A stretch of DNA of 64,000 nt from Clostridiaceae bacterium (GCA_012840245.1 DULR01000055.1:1-64000), one strand, 5' to 3'; counted from the stretch's first letter, positions 8,921-18,056 are shown. The notes: generated by a model from the letters alone, not told the origin. Numbers and translations: made by a program.

Positions 8921-9916
8921 TCATTTTGACCACGTCAACAATGCCGCACCATACGTAAGACCTCCGCCGAAAGCAACCAAAATAAGCTTATCGCCCTTTT
9001 TGAGCAAACCTTTTTTAGCCGCTTCATCAAGGCAGACCGGCACACTGGCGCTGGAGATATTTCCTGTGTATTCAAGATTGGTATAAACCTTATCCATCGG
9101 AACATCAAGCCTTTTGGCAGCGTTTTGCAGTATCCTCATGTTGGCCTGATGGGGGAATATATATTTGATATCATTTATCGAAATCCCTGAGTCATCCAGA
9201 ACATTCTTAGTTGATTCACTCATGATCTTAGACGCGAAAGTAAATACTTCGCTGCCATCCATCCAGATAACCTGTTTTTTGCCTTCGTTTCTGAGGGCCA
9301 GATCCTCCTCTGTAGCATAAAAGCAGGGTATTGTAAGTACAGATCCGTCTTCACCGCACGCTCCCAGTATTGCTGAGCTGATCCCGGTGCCGTCGTCAAC
9401 TCTGCCTAACACAACGGCTCCTGCACCGTCGCCGAAAAGCACACAAGTCCTTCTGTCGGTAAAATCAACGATCCTGCTCAACGCTTCTGCCGATACGATG
9501 AGGATATTCTTATACGTTCCGTTCTCTATAAACTGTCTTGATATCTGAAGTGCATATATGAAACCGGTACATGCGGCATTCATATCAAAAGCCGCAGCTT
9601 TTCCGGCCCCGATCAGCTTCTGCACCTGGCAGGCCAATGAAGGAGACAGATAATCAGGCGTTATGGTGGTAGCTATGATCAGGTCGATATCATCGGCAGC
9701 GATCCCCGCATCGGCAATCGCTCTATTCGATGCCCCGGCGGCCAGTTCAGCCAAAGGCATGCTATCATCGATGATACGTCTTTCCCTTATGCCTGTTCTT
9801 TTGACGATCCATTCATCGCTTGTCTCAACAATGCTTTCAAGTTGGAAATTTGTAAGCTTTTTATCAGGCAGCATACTGCCTGTTCCCGTTATTCCGGCTT
9901 TAAAGGGCTTTATCAT
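8921..9916 (-). CDS. fabH: Beta-ketoacyl-ACP synthase III (FabH)
   Basis: Starts fatty acid synthesis by condensing an acyl-CoA primer with malonyl-ACP. 331 residues from the ATG at 9916 (GGAGGAG just upstream). The catalytic Cys116 (NAACTGFIYAL), His256 (FPHQANMRI) and Asn286 (YTGNISSASVP) are all present, with the C-terminal GGGLTYGAALL. The start overlaps the end of plsX by 17 bases, so the two are translationally coupled. Confidence 0.96.
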   Translation of the reverse strand: MIKPFKAGITGTGSMLPDKKLTNFQLESIVETSDEWIVKRTGIRERRIIDDSMPLAELAAGASNRAIADAGIAADDIDLIIATTITPDYLSPSLACQVQKLIGAGKAAAFDMNAACTGFIYALQISRQFIENGTYKNILIVSAEALSRIVDFTDRRTCVLFGDGAGAVVLGRVDDGTGISSAILGACGEDGSVLTIPCFYATEEDLALRNEGKKQVIWMDGSEVFTFASKIMSESTKNVLDDSGISINDIKYIFPHQANMRILQNAAKRLDVPMDKVYTNLEYTGNISSASVPVCLDEAAKKGLLKKGDKLILVAFGGGLTYGAALLTWSK

Positions 9917-10919
9917 AAACTCCTCCGACTTCCATGCACGCAAAGATATTTTTCATTTGATCCAGAACTGCTGTACAAGCCGAACTGCAGGCCTTCAAAA
10001 TAGTGTTTTTTATTGCCTTTGATCTGGAGTTGCCATGGCATTTGTAGATCATGCCGTTGACCCCCAGGATAGGCGTGCCTCCAAGTTCTTCAGGATCGAT
10101 TTCCTTTTTCAGTTTCTTAAGCTCATGCTTGACAAGAAAATAACTGATTTTTCCCGATAAACTCTTTGAGTACATCTTTTTCAGATAATCCATAAAGTAT
10201 TTTCCGGTACCTTCCATGATCTTGAGCATTGCGTTTCCTGTAAATCCATCGCAAACGGCCACATCGACTTTCCCATCGGTAATGTCCCGGCCTTCAACGT
10301 TGCCGATAAAGTTGATATCAGCTTTCTTCAGTATCTCATATGCCTGTTTCAGCGCTTCGTTGCCCTTGCTTTCTTCAGTACCTACATTAACGAGCCCGAC
10401 ACGGGGTTTCTCGATCCCGTGCATTCTTTTCATATATTCAGAACCCATTATACCGAACTGGACATAATTTATGGGTTTGATCTGCGTATTCATTCCTGCG
10501 TCAATTATCATGGTCTTGCCTTTGATCGAAGGAACTACCGGCGCAAGGGCCGGCCTTGAAACACCTTGCATTCTTCCGGCAATCAGAAGCGAGCCTGCCA
10601 GCAAAGCCCCTGTACTTCCGGCTGATATAAAGGCTTGCGCTGATTGAGCTTTTATTTTTTTCATGCCTACGACGATCGAAGAGTTGGGTTTTTTCTTAAT
10701 AGCCTCGGTAGGCTTATCCAGATTGGTTATTTCATCTGTCGTTTCAGTTATTATTATCCTGGGGTTATTGATGTTCTCTTTGCCTAGACACTTCTCTATT
10801 TTGGCACGATCACCCAGAAGTTCTATTTCAAACCCTTCGGTTTCCAAAGCTTCAAGACAACCCTTTATTATTTCATCGGGCGCGTTGTCTCCTCCCATTG
10901 CGTCAACAATAATTCTCAA
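9900..10919 (-). CDS. plsX: Phosphate acyltransferase (PlsX)
   Basis: Makes acyl-phosphate from acyl-ACP for phosphatidic acid synthesis (PlsX/PlsY route). 339 residues with the N-terminal DAMGGDNAP motif at residues 6-14, SAGSTGALLAG and the later GNVEGRDI and DGFTGN motifs. It starts at TTG after a GAGGG site. It follows fapR and overlaps fabH, the usual fapR-plsX-fab order, so the whole set falls under FapR control. Confidence 0.95.
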   Translation of the reverse strand: MRIIVDAMGGDNAPDEIIKGCLEALETEGFEIELLGDRAKIEKCLGKENINNPRIIITETTDEITNLDKPTEAIKKKPNSSIVVGMKKIKAQSAQAFISAGSTGALLAGSLLIAGRMQGVSRPALAPVVPSIKGKTMIIDAGMNTQIKPINYVQFGIMGSEYMKRMHGIEKPRVGLVNVGTEESKGNEALKQAYEILKKADINFIGNVEGRDITDGKVDVAVCDGFTGNAMLKIMEGTGKYFMDYLKKMYSKSLSGKISYFLVKHELKKLKKEIDPEELGGTPILGVNGMIYKCHGNSRSKAIKNTILKACSSACTAVLDQMKNIFACMEVGGVYDKAL

Positions 10920-10992
10920 GCCCTCAGCCCCTTAATGCTCATTGTAAATCCATGCAGTTTTTTATATTTGAATAGTTTATATCTTCGATCAA

Positions 10993-11568
10993 TCATGTTT
11001 TCGGAACTTCGACCAGTAAGAACTTTCCCCTGAAGACCTCAACCTGCTTATTATAAATCATTACCCAAACTATATACTTTCCGGAGGGACGCCTCTGCTT
11101 GATGGAAACTTTGGCGACCAGCCTGCTTCCTGCATATACAGGCTGTTTGTATTTGATATTGGCAACACCGACCAAAGCCACGTCAGCATCGATCACGGCT
11201 ATAGCGATCGATTCGGCCATCGAATAGATATAATGTCCCCGGACTATCTTTGACTGGGCAAAAACCATCTGCTCGGTAGTATCCAGTATGGAAATGGCGC
11301 TTTCTCCCAAATTGAGCTCTACTATTTCGCCTATGACCTCTTCGGAATTCAGAGCTCTCAGTTTATTCAGATTTCTTGATGCCATATCACGGATACGCTG
11401 CCTCAGTTCGGGCACGCCTATTTCCAGTCTGTCCAGTCTGACAGTCGGCACACTTACCGACAAGATCTCGGCCAGTTCCTCATCCGTTAAAAACGGGTCT
11501 TCCTTAAGCTTCTCAATAAGTTTCAGTTGTCTTTCTTTTTTTGCGCTTGGATCTCTACTCAAAGCCAC
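10993..11568 (-). CDS. fapR: Fatty-acid and phospholipid biosynthesis regulator FapR
   Basis: A repressor of the fatty acid and phospholipid genes that is released by malonyl-CoA. 191 residues: an N-terminal helix-turn-helix (about 5-60; LTDEELAEILSVSVPTVRLD) and a C-terminal hotdog domain that binds malonyl-CoA (about 75-188). A GTG start at 11568 follows GGAG; the nearby ATG leads to an early stop. A well-matched FapR box lies 13 bases upstream, so the gene is very likely self-regulated along with the rest of the operon. Confidence 0.93.
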   Translation of the reverse strand: MALSRDPSAKKERQLKLIEKLKEDPFLTDEELAEILSVSVPTVRLDRLEIGVPELRQRIRDMASRNLNKLRALNSEEVIGEIVELNLGESAISILDTTEQMVFAQSKIVRGHYIYSMAESIAIAVIDADVALVGVANIKYKQPVYAGSRLVAKVSIKQRRPSGKYIVWVMIYNKQVEVFRGKFLLVEVPKT

Positions 11569-11580
11569 ATCTCCATATAA

Positions 11581-11597
11581 TTATTACCTGATAATAT
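11581..11597. promoter_or_regulatory. FapR operator
   Basis: TTATTACCTGATAATAT matches the known FapR box TTAGTACCTGATACTAA at 14 of 17 positions, including the whole central TACCTGATA. It lies between the promoter at 11609-11637 and the fapR start, in the early transcribed region, where bound repressor would block transcription. Confidence 0.85.
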
Positions 11598-11608
11598 GGT
11601 CTGTTGAT

Positions 11609-11637
11609 AGTATATTACATTTTCCTATTCTATGCAA
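11609..11637 (-). promoter_or_regulatory. Promoter of the fapR-plsX-fab operon
   Basis: On the minus strand TTGCAT and TATACT are separated by exactly 17 bases, a good housekeeping sigma-70/sigma-A promoter. The predicted start of transcription, near 11602, lies just before the FapR box. Confidence 0.75.
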
Positions 11638-11698
11638 TACCGAGATTGTTTATATCATGACTTTCTAAACTAAACATAAACATGCCGGAGATGAATAA

Positions 11699-11717
11699 AG
11701 CACCGTGATACGGTGCT
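11699..11717 (-). terminator. Hairpin downstream of the Flp pilin gene
   Basis: A perfect 8-bp stem (AGCACCGT and ACGGTGCT) with a 3-base loop lies 14 bases after the pilin stop codon. On the minus strand it is followed by TTATTCAT, a weak U-tract, so termination may be partial. Confidence 0.5.
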
Positions 11718-11731
11718 CTGAAGCTGCAGTT

Positions 11732-11944
11732 TCATGTCGATGAAGGAGGTATGCTCTGCATTCCGGATGGTGTAAAATCAATATTGGTATCTTCAAAGAT
11801 TGATTTCATCAAACCTTTTGCAAAAGCTCCGATCTGCTCTCTGAAAATTATTGCGAGGCCTACCATTATTGCGAGGATTATAACAACTTCAACTGTGTTG
11901 ATACCTTTTTGGCTTTTTATAAAATTTTTAGCTCTGTGCCACAT
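11732..11944 (-). CDS. Flp-type (type IVb) pilin-like protein
   Basis: A 70-residue protein: a short basic leader with QKG, then NTVEVVIILAIMVGLAIIF, a hydrophobic helix with glutamate at the fifth position after the likely cleavage site G/xxxxE. This is the class III prepilin signature of Flp pilins, which are cleaved by a TadV/CpaA-type peptidase and assembled by the Tad machinery. No tad genes or peptidase lie in the window, so it is an orphan here. The short hydrophilic tail ends in SIPPSST. It lies between recX and fapR with its own start region. Confidence 0.75.
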   Translation of the reverse strand: MWHRAKNFIKSQKGINTVEVVIILAIMVGLAIIFREQIGAFAKGLMKSIFEDTNIDFTPSGMQSIPPSST

Positions 11945-12036
11945 ATTTGACCTCCCGATACAAAATTTTACTTACATATTTATGCAATAATTTTATAATT
12001 TTGTATCGGCGATGTCAACCATCATAATTGCGCAGG

Positions 12037-12651
12037 CTAGCTCTTCTTCATGATCCCGATAACTTTGCCGGCTGTTTCATAAGAGAAGCCTCTGTGCAGC
12101 AGGAACCGGTAGACCTTCTGTTCAGTCTTCACATCGGACAGATCATACTTGCCGAATTTTCTTTTAGCCTCACGAAGAGCCACTTCATAATCATCTATTT
12201 CAAACTCCGACAACGCCCTTTCGATGATCTCGCCATCTATGCCTTTATTTTTGAGCTCATATGCAAGAGCTTTCTTCGAAAGAGCTTTCGTCCTCAGCCG
12301 TTCTGAAATGTATTTCAGCGCGAAGCGGTTATCATCCAGATATCCTATGGCTTTCAGCTCGCTGGCGGCAGTTTGCGCCACATCTGCATCGAATCCCGCT
12401 TCTCTCAGTTTCTTCAATATTTCGCTTTCGCTTCTGTCTTTAAAGGTAAGGTACCTTACCGCTTGTTCCCTGGCTGCCCGCACCAGGACCCCGGTTCGGA
12501 TATGAGACAACTTTTCCTCACTTATCTCGGTCTCTTCGTAAAGGTTGTTCTTTATGTAATCCTCACTGGGGATAGTAAAAGAATAATTATTATCGATGAA
12601 GACACGCATCATGTCTTTACCCTTGACTTTCTCAACAGATGTTATCGTCAT
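12037..12651 (-). CDS. recX: Recombination regulator RecX
   Basis: Binds RecA filaments and limits their activity. 204 residues made of three-helix repeats typical of RecX: VRAAREQAVRYLTFKDRSES near residue 60, the conserved GYLDDNRFALKYISER near 105, and LLHRGFSYETAGKVI at the end. AAGGTGG precedes the ATG. In many Firmicutes recX directly follows recA; here about 9.7 kb of sugar-transport genes separate them on the same strand. Confidence 0.93.
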   Translation of the reverse strand: MTITSVEKVKGKDMMRVFIDNNYSFTIPSEDYIKNNLYEETEISEEKLSHIRTGVLVRAAREQAVRYLTFKDRSESEILKKLREAGFDADVAQTAASELKAIGYLDDNRFALKYISERLRTKALSKKALAYELKNKGIDGEIIERALSEFEIDDYEVALREAKRKFGKYDLSDVKTEQKVYRFLLHRGFSYETAGKVIGIMKKS

Positions 12652-12768
12652 ACTTTACCACCTTTTAACATAAGAATAGGATCCACTTTATTATACCTTT
12701 TCACGGGACAGGTGAGCAAATAGTAATTCAATTTTTACTTCTTTCAACAGCCATGCATCTGATCAGAA

Positions 12769-12803
12769 AAATAAAAAAGCTGTCAAATAGATTTTGACAG
12801 CTT
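12769..12803 (-). terminator. Terminator of the xylFGH-like operon
   Basis: Read leftward: AAGCTGTCAAA, a short loop, TTTGACAGCTT and then TTTTTATTTTT. This is a strong intrinsic terminator 44 bases after the permease stop, closing the sugar operon before recX. Confidence 0.85.
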
Positions 12804-12846
12804 CTGAGGGAGAACATGAAGGAATGAAGAAGATTTTCTATATATT

Positions 12847-14055
12847 TCAGCCTCTCTTTTTCCTGGTCATTACATCAAAGAACACGGCTGCAACAAGAAC
12901 ACCTCCGCGGATTACGTACTGATAGGAAATATCCACGCCCATCAGGTTCATACCGCTGGTAAGAGACATCATGACCAATGCCCCGACCACAGAACCTGTT
13001 ATTTTTCCAACACCTCCGTTTGCCGAAGCTCCTCCTATGAATGCCGACGCTATGGCATCCAGCTCGAAAAGAGTTCCGGCCGTTGTTGTCGCCGATTTGA
13101 GCCTGGATGTGAACAAAATACCTGACAATGCTGAAAGCATGCCCATAGACGCGAATATTATGTAGGTGATCTTCTTGACGCTTATACCGGCAAGCTCAGC
13201 AGCGTTGCCATTGCCTCCCACAGCATAGATATGGCGGCCCAGCGTCGTTTTCTGTGTTACGAAATGATAGATCATAACGACTACCAGACATATCACCGCA
13301 GTCCATGACAGTCCGTTATATCCCGCCAGGATCCAGCTTATATAGGCAATTATAATGGATACGAAAACCAGCTTGATTATATAGAGAGGAGTTGAAATAA
13401 CCTCAAACTGATATTTCAGCTTATTCTGTCTGCCTCTTATTGATGTATAAATAAAGGCAAGTATTGCGATCCCACCTATGATCAGAGTCAGGATATGTAC
13501 GTTTTTGCCTCTGAAGGGATCGGGGATGAATCCGTTGCCTATATCATTGAAGCCTTTATTTGGAACGATGATGGTACCTGTTTTCTGAGTGACCATCAGA
13601 AGAAGCCCGCGGAAAATGAACATTCCTGCCAGAGAAACAACATAAGCGGGAATACTCAGTTTACCGACCATAAAGCCGTTAATAAGACCGACCATAAGGC
13701 CAAACACAAGAATTATGGGAATAACTATCCATTCAGACATGCCGTACCGGGTCATGAATATTGCCGCTACAGCACCCAAAAAGCCTGCGAGGAATCCGAC
13801 TGAAAGGTCTATGTATCTGCAGACGATGATAAGGGTCATACCTATGGCCAAAACTATGATATATCCTGTTTGATCTATCAGCGTGCTGATATTGCGCGGT
13901 GAAATGAAAACACCGTTGGTTATTATCGCGAAAGCGGTTATGATGAACACCAATGCGATATACATCCCATATTCGCGTATGTTTCTCCTGAGTAAATAAA
14001 CCAACTCTTTGAGCAGATCATTTTCTTTTGTCCTGAGGTTTTCCGGTTCAGTCAT
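12847..14055 (-). CDS. Monosaccharide ABC transporter permease (XylH/GguB type)
   Basis: The membrane subunit of a CUT2-family sugar importer. 402 residues with about ten hydrophobic segments, including the family signature IGMTLIIVCRYIDLSVG near residue 75 and GRHIYAVGGNGNAAELAGI near 290. The family imports xylose, arabinose, glucose or galactose and works as a homodimer. It is 28 bases behind the ATPase gene and is the last gene of the operon. The exact sugar cannot be read from the sequence. Confidence 0.9.
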   Translation of the reverse strand: MTEPENLRTKENDLLKELVYLLRRNIREYGMYIALVFIITAFAIITNGVFISPRNISTLIDQTGYIIVLAIGMTLIIVCRYIDLSVGFLAGFLGAVAAIFMTRYGMSEWIVIPIILVFGLMVGLINGFMVGKLSIPAYVVSLAGMFIFRGLLLMVTQKTGTIIVPNKGFNDIGNGFIPDPFRGKNVHILTLIIGGIAILAFIYTSIRGRQNKLKYQFEVISTPLYIIKLVFVSIIIAYISWILAGYNGLSWTAVICLVVVMIYHFVTQKTTLGRHIYAVGGNGNAAELAGISVKKITYIIFASMGMLSALSGILFTSRLKSATTTAGTLFELDAIASAFIGGASANGGVGKITGSVVGALVMMSLTSGMNLMGVDISYQYVIRGGVLVAAVFFDVMTRKKRG

Positions 14056-14083
14056 TTTCTATCCCTCCCTGTATCGAGTACCA

Positions 14084-15610
14084 TCAGATCGTGGCGACTT
14101 CCATTATTCGCTCTTCGGTTGCGTCTTCGGCTCTGATCTCTCCTGTCACTTTTCCTTCGGCCATTACATATATCCTGTCGCTCATACCTATGACCTCCAG
14201 CAGATCTGAAGATATCATTATGATGGACATTCCCTCTGCGACCAGCCTGTTCATGATCGTATAGATCTCGTATTTAGCTCCTACGTCGATCCCTCTCGTA
14301 GGCTCGTCCAGAATCAATATTTTCGGCCTGGCAAAAAGTGATCTGCACAGGGATACCTTCTGCTGGTTCCCTCCGCTTAAGTTGCCGACTATCTGTTCTA
14401 CCGAAGGTGTCTTGATGTTGAATGAACTCTTATATTCATTGGCTACTTTTACCTCTTCATTTTCATTGATCACGCCATAGCTTGCCAAAGCTCTGAGGTT
14501 TGCCAGTGTTATGTTTGATTTGATATCCTGTATGAGAATCAGCCCTTCTCCCTTTCTGTCCTCAGATACATAACAGATCCCGGCTTCCAGAGCCTTGCTC
14601 GTATGACCGAACGAAACCGGCCGGCCGTTAAGATAAAGCTCTCCGTTGATCTTATAACCTCTCGGATTGCCGAAAATACTCAGGGCAAGCTCTGTCCTGC
14701 CGGCTCCCATGAGGCCCGATATGCCGACGATCTCTCCTTTGCGGACATTTATACTGATGTTGTGCAATATCTCTCTCCCAAGCTTTGGATCATATGCACT
14801 CCAGTTTTTTATCTCAAGGCTTATATCTCCGATTTCTTTTTTCTCACGTCTCGGATAAACGTTGTCGATCTCACGACCTACCATATATTTGATAATGTCG
14901 CTTTCGTTTATCGTATTCTGCGTGGCATCCATGGAGCATATCGTTTTTCCGTCCCTTAAAACGGTTATCGTATCTGCGATCGATATGACTTCTTTCAGCT
15001 TGTGGGAAATCATAATCGATGTGACCCCTTGCTGCTTGAGCTCCCTTATTATCTGCAGAAGGTTCCGGCTGTCTATTTCATTCAGGGCTGCTGTAGGCTC
15101 ATCGAGGATCAGCAGCTTTACATTCTTGCTTAATGCCTTTGCAATCTCAATAAGTTGCTGTGCGCCAACTCCCAGATCTTTTATAAGGACAGACGGATTT
15201 ATTTTCAATCCGACCTTTTGAAGAACTTCGTTTGCTTTTTGGATAGTTTTGTTTTCATCGATCGTAGGACCTTTTGTTATTTCATGTCCGAGAAATATAT
15301 TGTCATAAACGGTCATCTCGGGTATCAAAGCAAGTTCCTGGGCTATGATCGCTATTTCAGCCCGTTCACTGTCTGCGATCTTTGTGAATTTTTGCTTTTC
15401 CCCGTTCAATATAATATCCCCTTCATAGGTGCCGAAGGGGTAAACACCGCTTAAAATTTTCATCAGAGTGGACTTTCCCGCTCCGTTCTCTCCCACCAGA
15501 CAGTGTATCTCGCCCCTCTTTACCTTGAAGTTGACATTATCAAGGGCCTTTACACCGGGAAACTCCTTCGAGATGTTCCTCATCTCCAGAATATAGTCTT
15601 CCATCAACAT
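14084..15610 (-). CDS. Monosaccharide ABC transporter ATP-binding protein (XylG/GguA type)
   Basis: A 508-residue ATPase with two ABC domains in tandem, as in XylG, MglA and RbsA. The first has Walker A GENGAGKS at residues 40-47, signature LGVGAQQLIEIAKAL and Walker B LLILDEPTAAL. The second has a degenerate Walker A (GLMGAGRTE), signature LSGGNQQKVSL and LILDEPTRGID. The start is ATG with GGAG close upstream. It energises the XylH-like permease directly downstream. The hairpin upstream, at 15681-15713, probably makes it less expressed than the binding protein. Confidence 0.93.
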   Translation of the reverse strand: MLMEDYILEMRNISKEFPGVKALDNVNFKVKRGEIHCLVGENGAGKSTLMKILSGVYPFGTYEGDIILNGEKQKFTKIADSERAEIAIIAQELALIPEMTVYDNIFLGHEITKGPTIDENKTIQKANEVLQKVGLKINPSVLIKDLGVGAQQLIEIAKALSKNVKLLILDEPTAALNEIDSRNLLQIIRELKQQGVTSIMISHKLKEVISIADTITVLRDGKTICSMDATQNTINESDIIKYMVGREIDNVYPRREKKEIGDISLEIKNWSAYDPKLGREILHNISINVRKGEIVGISGLMGAGRTELALSIFGNPRGYKINGELYLNGRPVSFGHTSKALEAGICYVSEDRKGEGLILIQDIKSNITLANLRALASYGVINENEEVKVANEYKSSFNIKTPSVEQIVGNLSGGNQQKVSLCRSLFARPKILILDEPTRGIDVGAKYEIYTIMNRLVAEGMSIIMISSDLLEVIGMSDRIYVMAEGKVTGEIRAEDATEERIMEVATI

Positions 15611-15680
15611 TCCGCTCCTTTAAGAAACACGTAAACCACAATGCTCACGGTTACGGTCTAAGGCAACCTTTTTACAAGAA

Positions 15681-15713
15681 ATGGGATAGTAATATTGACT
15701 ATCACTATCCCAT
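15681..15713 (-). other. Hairpin between the binding-protein and ATPase genes
   Basis: Perfect 10-bp arms ATGGGATAGT and ACTATCCCAT with a 13-base loop, 20 bases after the binding-protein stop, and followed on the minus strand by TTCTTGTAAAAA rather than a T-run. In ABC sugar operons such structures commonly protect the binding-protein mRNA and lower expression of the genes behind it. Confidence 0.6.
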
Positions 15714-15733
15714 CTCCACTTACAATCAATTGC

Positions 15734-16819
15734 TTAATTGAGTCCGGTAAAATCAGAAGCAGGATAGTAGCCTGAATCTATCAGGGCGGATTTAACATTG
15801 GTCTTCTCAACGACTATTACTTCTGTTTGTTTTGCCTTAACCTTGATCTTGCCATTGTCATACTCACCGGTAGTTGCAGGAGTTTGTCCCTTGAGAACGG
15901 TCACTGCCATATCGATGGCATCCTTTACGAGGGTGCGGACATCCTTGAATACGGTCATTGACTGCTTGCCGTCGATTATGTACTGTACCGAAGCTTTCTC
16001 AGCATCCTGTCCGGTAACTACATAACTTGTAACATCTTTGTCGGCAGCGAATGCATCTGCTATAGCGCGTGCAGTTCCATCGTTGGGAGCCAGGATAAAG
16101 ACATCGCCCTTATCTTCAGCGCTTGCAGCTGTCAGATGAGCCTCTGCCTTATTCTTAGCTTCATTGAAGTCCCAGTTCGTTGTGACCTGACCGATGATCT
16201 TTCCGAGCTCGTCACGGGTCAGCTGAGCTTTGTTCTGAAGCGCTACAGCTTCACTTGAATTCTTGATCACGAAAGTACCATCGGCTATCTTCGGCTGGAG
16301 AACGCTCCATGCACCTTCGAAGAATATGAATGCGTTATTGTCGGAAGCAGCTCCGGCATACAGGTAAAGAGGATTGCCTTTTCCGTTTGCTTTGTCTATC
16401 AGATATTGGCCTTGTTTTGCACCAACTGCGAAGCTGTCGAATGTAACATAATAGTCGACTGCGTCTGTTCCGGTTATAAGTCTGTCATAAGAGATAACCG
16501 TGATCCCTTCCTTCTTGGCTGCTTCAGCTGCGGCAGCTGCTGCGGCTCCGTCATGAGGGCAAATGATGAGAACTTTGATTCCCTTTGAAATGAGAGCTTC
16601 TACATTCTGCTTCTCTTTGGCTGAATCGCCCTGGCTGAACAGGATCTCAACACCATAGTCAGTAGACTTCAAAGCTTCAATAAAGCGGGTTTCGTCCTGA
16701 ATCCATCTCGGCTCGTCCTTTGTCGGCAGAACAATACCAACCTCAGGACCTTTCTTTCCGCAGGCAACCAGCGACAGAGCCATTGCCAGTACGAGAATCA
16801 TAGCCAGAATCTTTTTCAT
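15734..16819 (-). CDS. Multiple-sugar-binding lipoprotein (ChvE/XylF type)
   Basis: The extracellular sugar receptor of the importer. 361 residues; the ATG at 16819 has AGGAGG upstream, and the longer reading to 16900 is not supported. A lipoprotein signal (MKKILAMILVLAMALSLVAC) places the acylated cysteine at residue 20. The mature part has the periplasmic-binding-protein fold I of the ChvE group: IICPHDGAAAAAAAE near 95, SYDRLITGTDAVDYYVTFD near 120, GQDAEKASVQYIIDGKQSMT near 270. ChvE-type proteins bind several aldoses. It is followed by a hairpin and then the ATPase gene. Confidence 0.9.
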   Translation of the reverse strand: MKKILAMILVLAMALSLVACGKKGPEVGIVLPTKDEPRWIQDETRFIEALKSTDYGVEILFSQGDSAKEKQNVEALISKGIKVLIICPHDGAAAAAAAEAAKKEGITVISYDRLITGTDAVDYYVTFDSFAVGAKQGQYLIDKANGKGNPLYLYAGAASDNNAFIFFEGAWSVLQPKIADGTFVIKNSSEAVALQNKAQLTRDELGKIIGQVTTNWDFNEAKNKAEAHLTAASAEDKGDVFILAPNDGTARAIADAFAADKDVTSYVVTGQDAEKASVQYIIDGKQSMTVFKDVRTLVKDAIDMAVTVLKGQTPATTGEYDNGKIKVKAKQTEVIVVEKTNVKSALIDSGYYPASDFTGLN

Positions 16820-16994
16820 TTTGGGTTCCTCCTTTTTAATAATTGGGATACCAAAATGATAAAACACCCGGCCTTGATCAACAATAAATTGGATTGTCAA
16901 TATGTACTTTTTAATTGCTTTATTTTAATTATTTCCCATTTTATTCTGTTTTTTATTGCTGTAAAATAAGGACTATGGCAATTTATCACCAGCA

Positions 16995-18056
16995 TCAATA
17001 TCCGCCCTGATCCTTCAAACCCCTGTAAACATCTTCTTTCAGATGAAATCCGTCCTTGATCACGGTTTCATCGATATTGTCCCTGTTGACCAGAATGACA
17101 TCTATCATAACATATGGTATATCGTATGTACCGTCGTTTATGACGTTCTGATCCGATATTTTTTTGCCCTCAAGAAGGATCTTGCAGCAATTCAGCGTTT
17201 CTTCAACAAGCTTCTTTATAGGCTTGTAAACGGTAGATACCTGAGTCCCCTCAACGATCCTCTGGCATGCCGCAAGATCGGCATCGTGTCCCACGACCTT
17301 GATCTTGCCGGTCAGCCTTGCGACCGATATGGCATCGATGGCTCCCCATGCCAGGGAATCGTTACCGGCAATAATGCCCTTTATACTCTCTCCCTTTTCC
17401 TTCAATACTTCCGAAACGAACTCGAATGCCAGTTCCCTTCTCCAGTCCTCGACCCATGTCTCGGCCACGACTTTGATCTTATCCTTATTTTCCGGTCTGT
17501 TCAATACAGTCATGAAACCTTCGTTGAACATCTTGCAGTTATTGTCGTTCTCGGCTCCGTTCAGAATTATATATTCTCCCTGGGGAACTGCCTTTACGAG
17601 AGATTCGGCTGCAACGATCCCGACTTTGACATTGTCAAAGGAAACATATACGTCCACATTGGCGTTTCTGACCAGCCTGTCATATGAAACCACAGGGATC
17701 CCCGCCTTCTTGGCCGCGCTGACGCAGGCTGCGGCTTCCTCACTGTCATGGGGCACGATGACCAGTACATCGATCCCGCTGGCTATCATATCATTTACCT
17801 GCTCGATCTGGAGTTTACTGTCGTTGTTGGCGTTCTTCACAATGACCTCGAAGCCCTCCTGCTTGGCTTTGGCTATGAATATGTCCCTGTCCTGGAGCCA
17901 GCGATCCTCCTTAAGCGTTGCCATGGAAAAGCCTATCACGGTTTTGCTTTCATCATCCGGCTCCCTTGACTGTTCTGTAGGTTCACACGCTGCAGATATG
18001 ATTGCGAGTATAACTGCAACAATAATGATTTTCACTTTTCTCATTAAGGAACTCAT
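16995..18056 (-). CDS. Second XylF-like sugar-binding lipoprotein
   Basis: 353 residues with a signal peptide and lipobox ISAAC (Cys24), then a type I periplasmic-binding fold close to XylF: MATLKEDRWLQDRD, VIVPHDSEEAAACVSAAK, VSYDRLVRNANVDVYVSFDN, HDADLAACQRIVEGTQVSTV. It lies between the two-component regulator and the ChvE-like gene, so the locus carries two lipid-anchored receptors and one membrane-anchored one. It may feed the same permease with a different sugar or act in sensing. A 175-base gap to the next gene, AT-rich and with possible promoter elements, may allow separate expression of the importer. Confidence 0.85.
   Translation of the reverse strand: MSSLMRKVKIIIVAVILAIISAACEPTEQSREPDDESKTVIGFSMATLKEDRWLQDRDIFIAKAKQEGFEVIVKNANNDSKLQIEQVNDMIASGIDVLVIVPHDSEEAAACVSAAKKAGIPVVSYDRLVRNANVDVYVSFDNVKVGIVAAESLVKAVPQGEYIILNGAENDNNCKMFNEGFMTVLNRPENKDKIKVVAETWVEDWRRELAFEFVSEVLKEKGESIKGIIAGNDSLAWGAIDAISVARLTGKIKVVGHDADLAACQRIVEGTQVSTVYKPIKKLVEETLNCCKILLEGKKISDQNVINDGTYDIPYVMIDVILVNRDNIDETVIKDGFHLKEDVYRGLKDQGGY

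Noticed and set aside
16820..16994. Possible promoter (TTTACA, 16 bases, TAAAAT) ahead of the ChvE-like gene
   Set aside because: The region is very AT-rich and several equally weak matches exist, so I did not list it as a feature.
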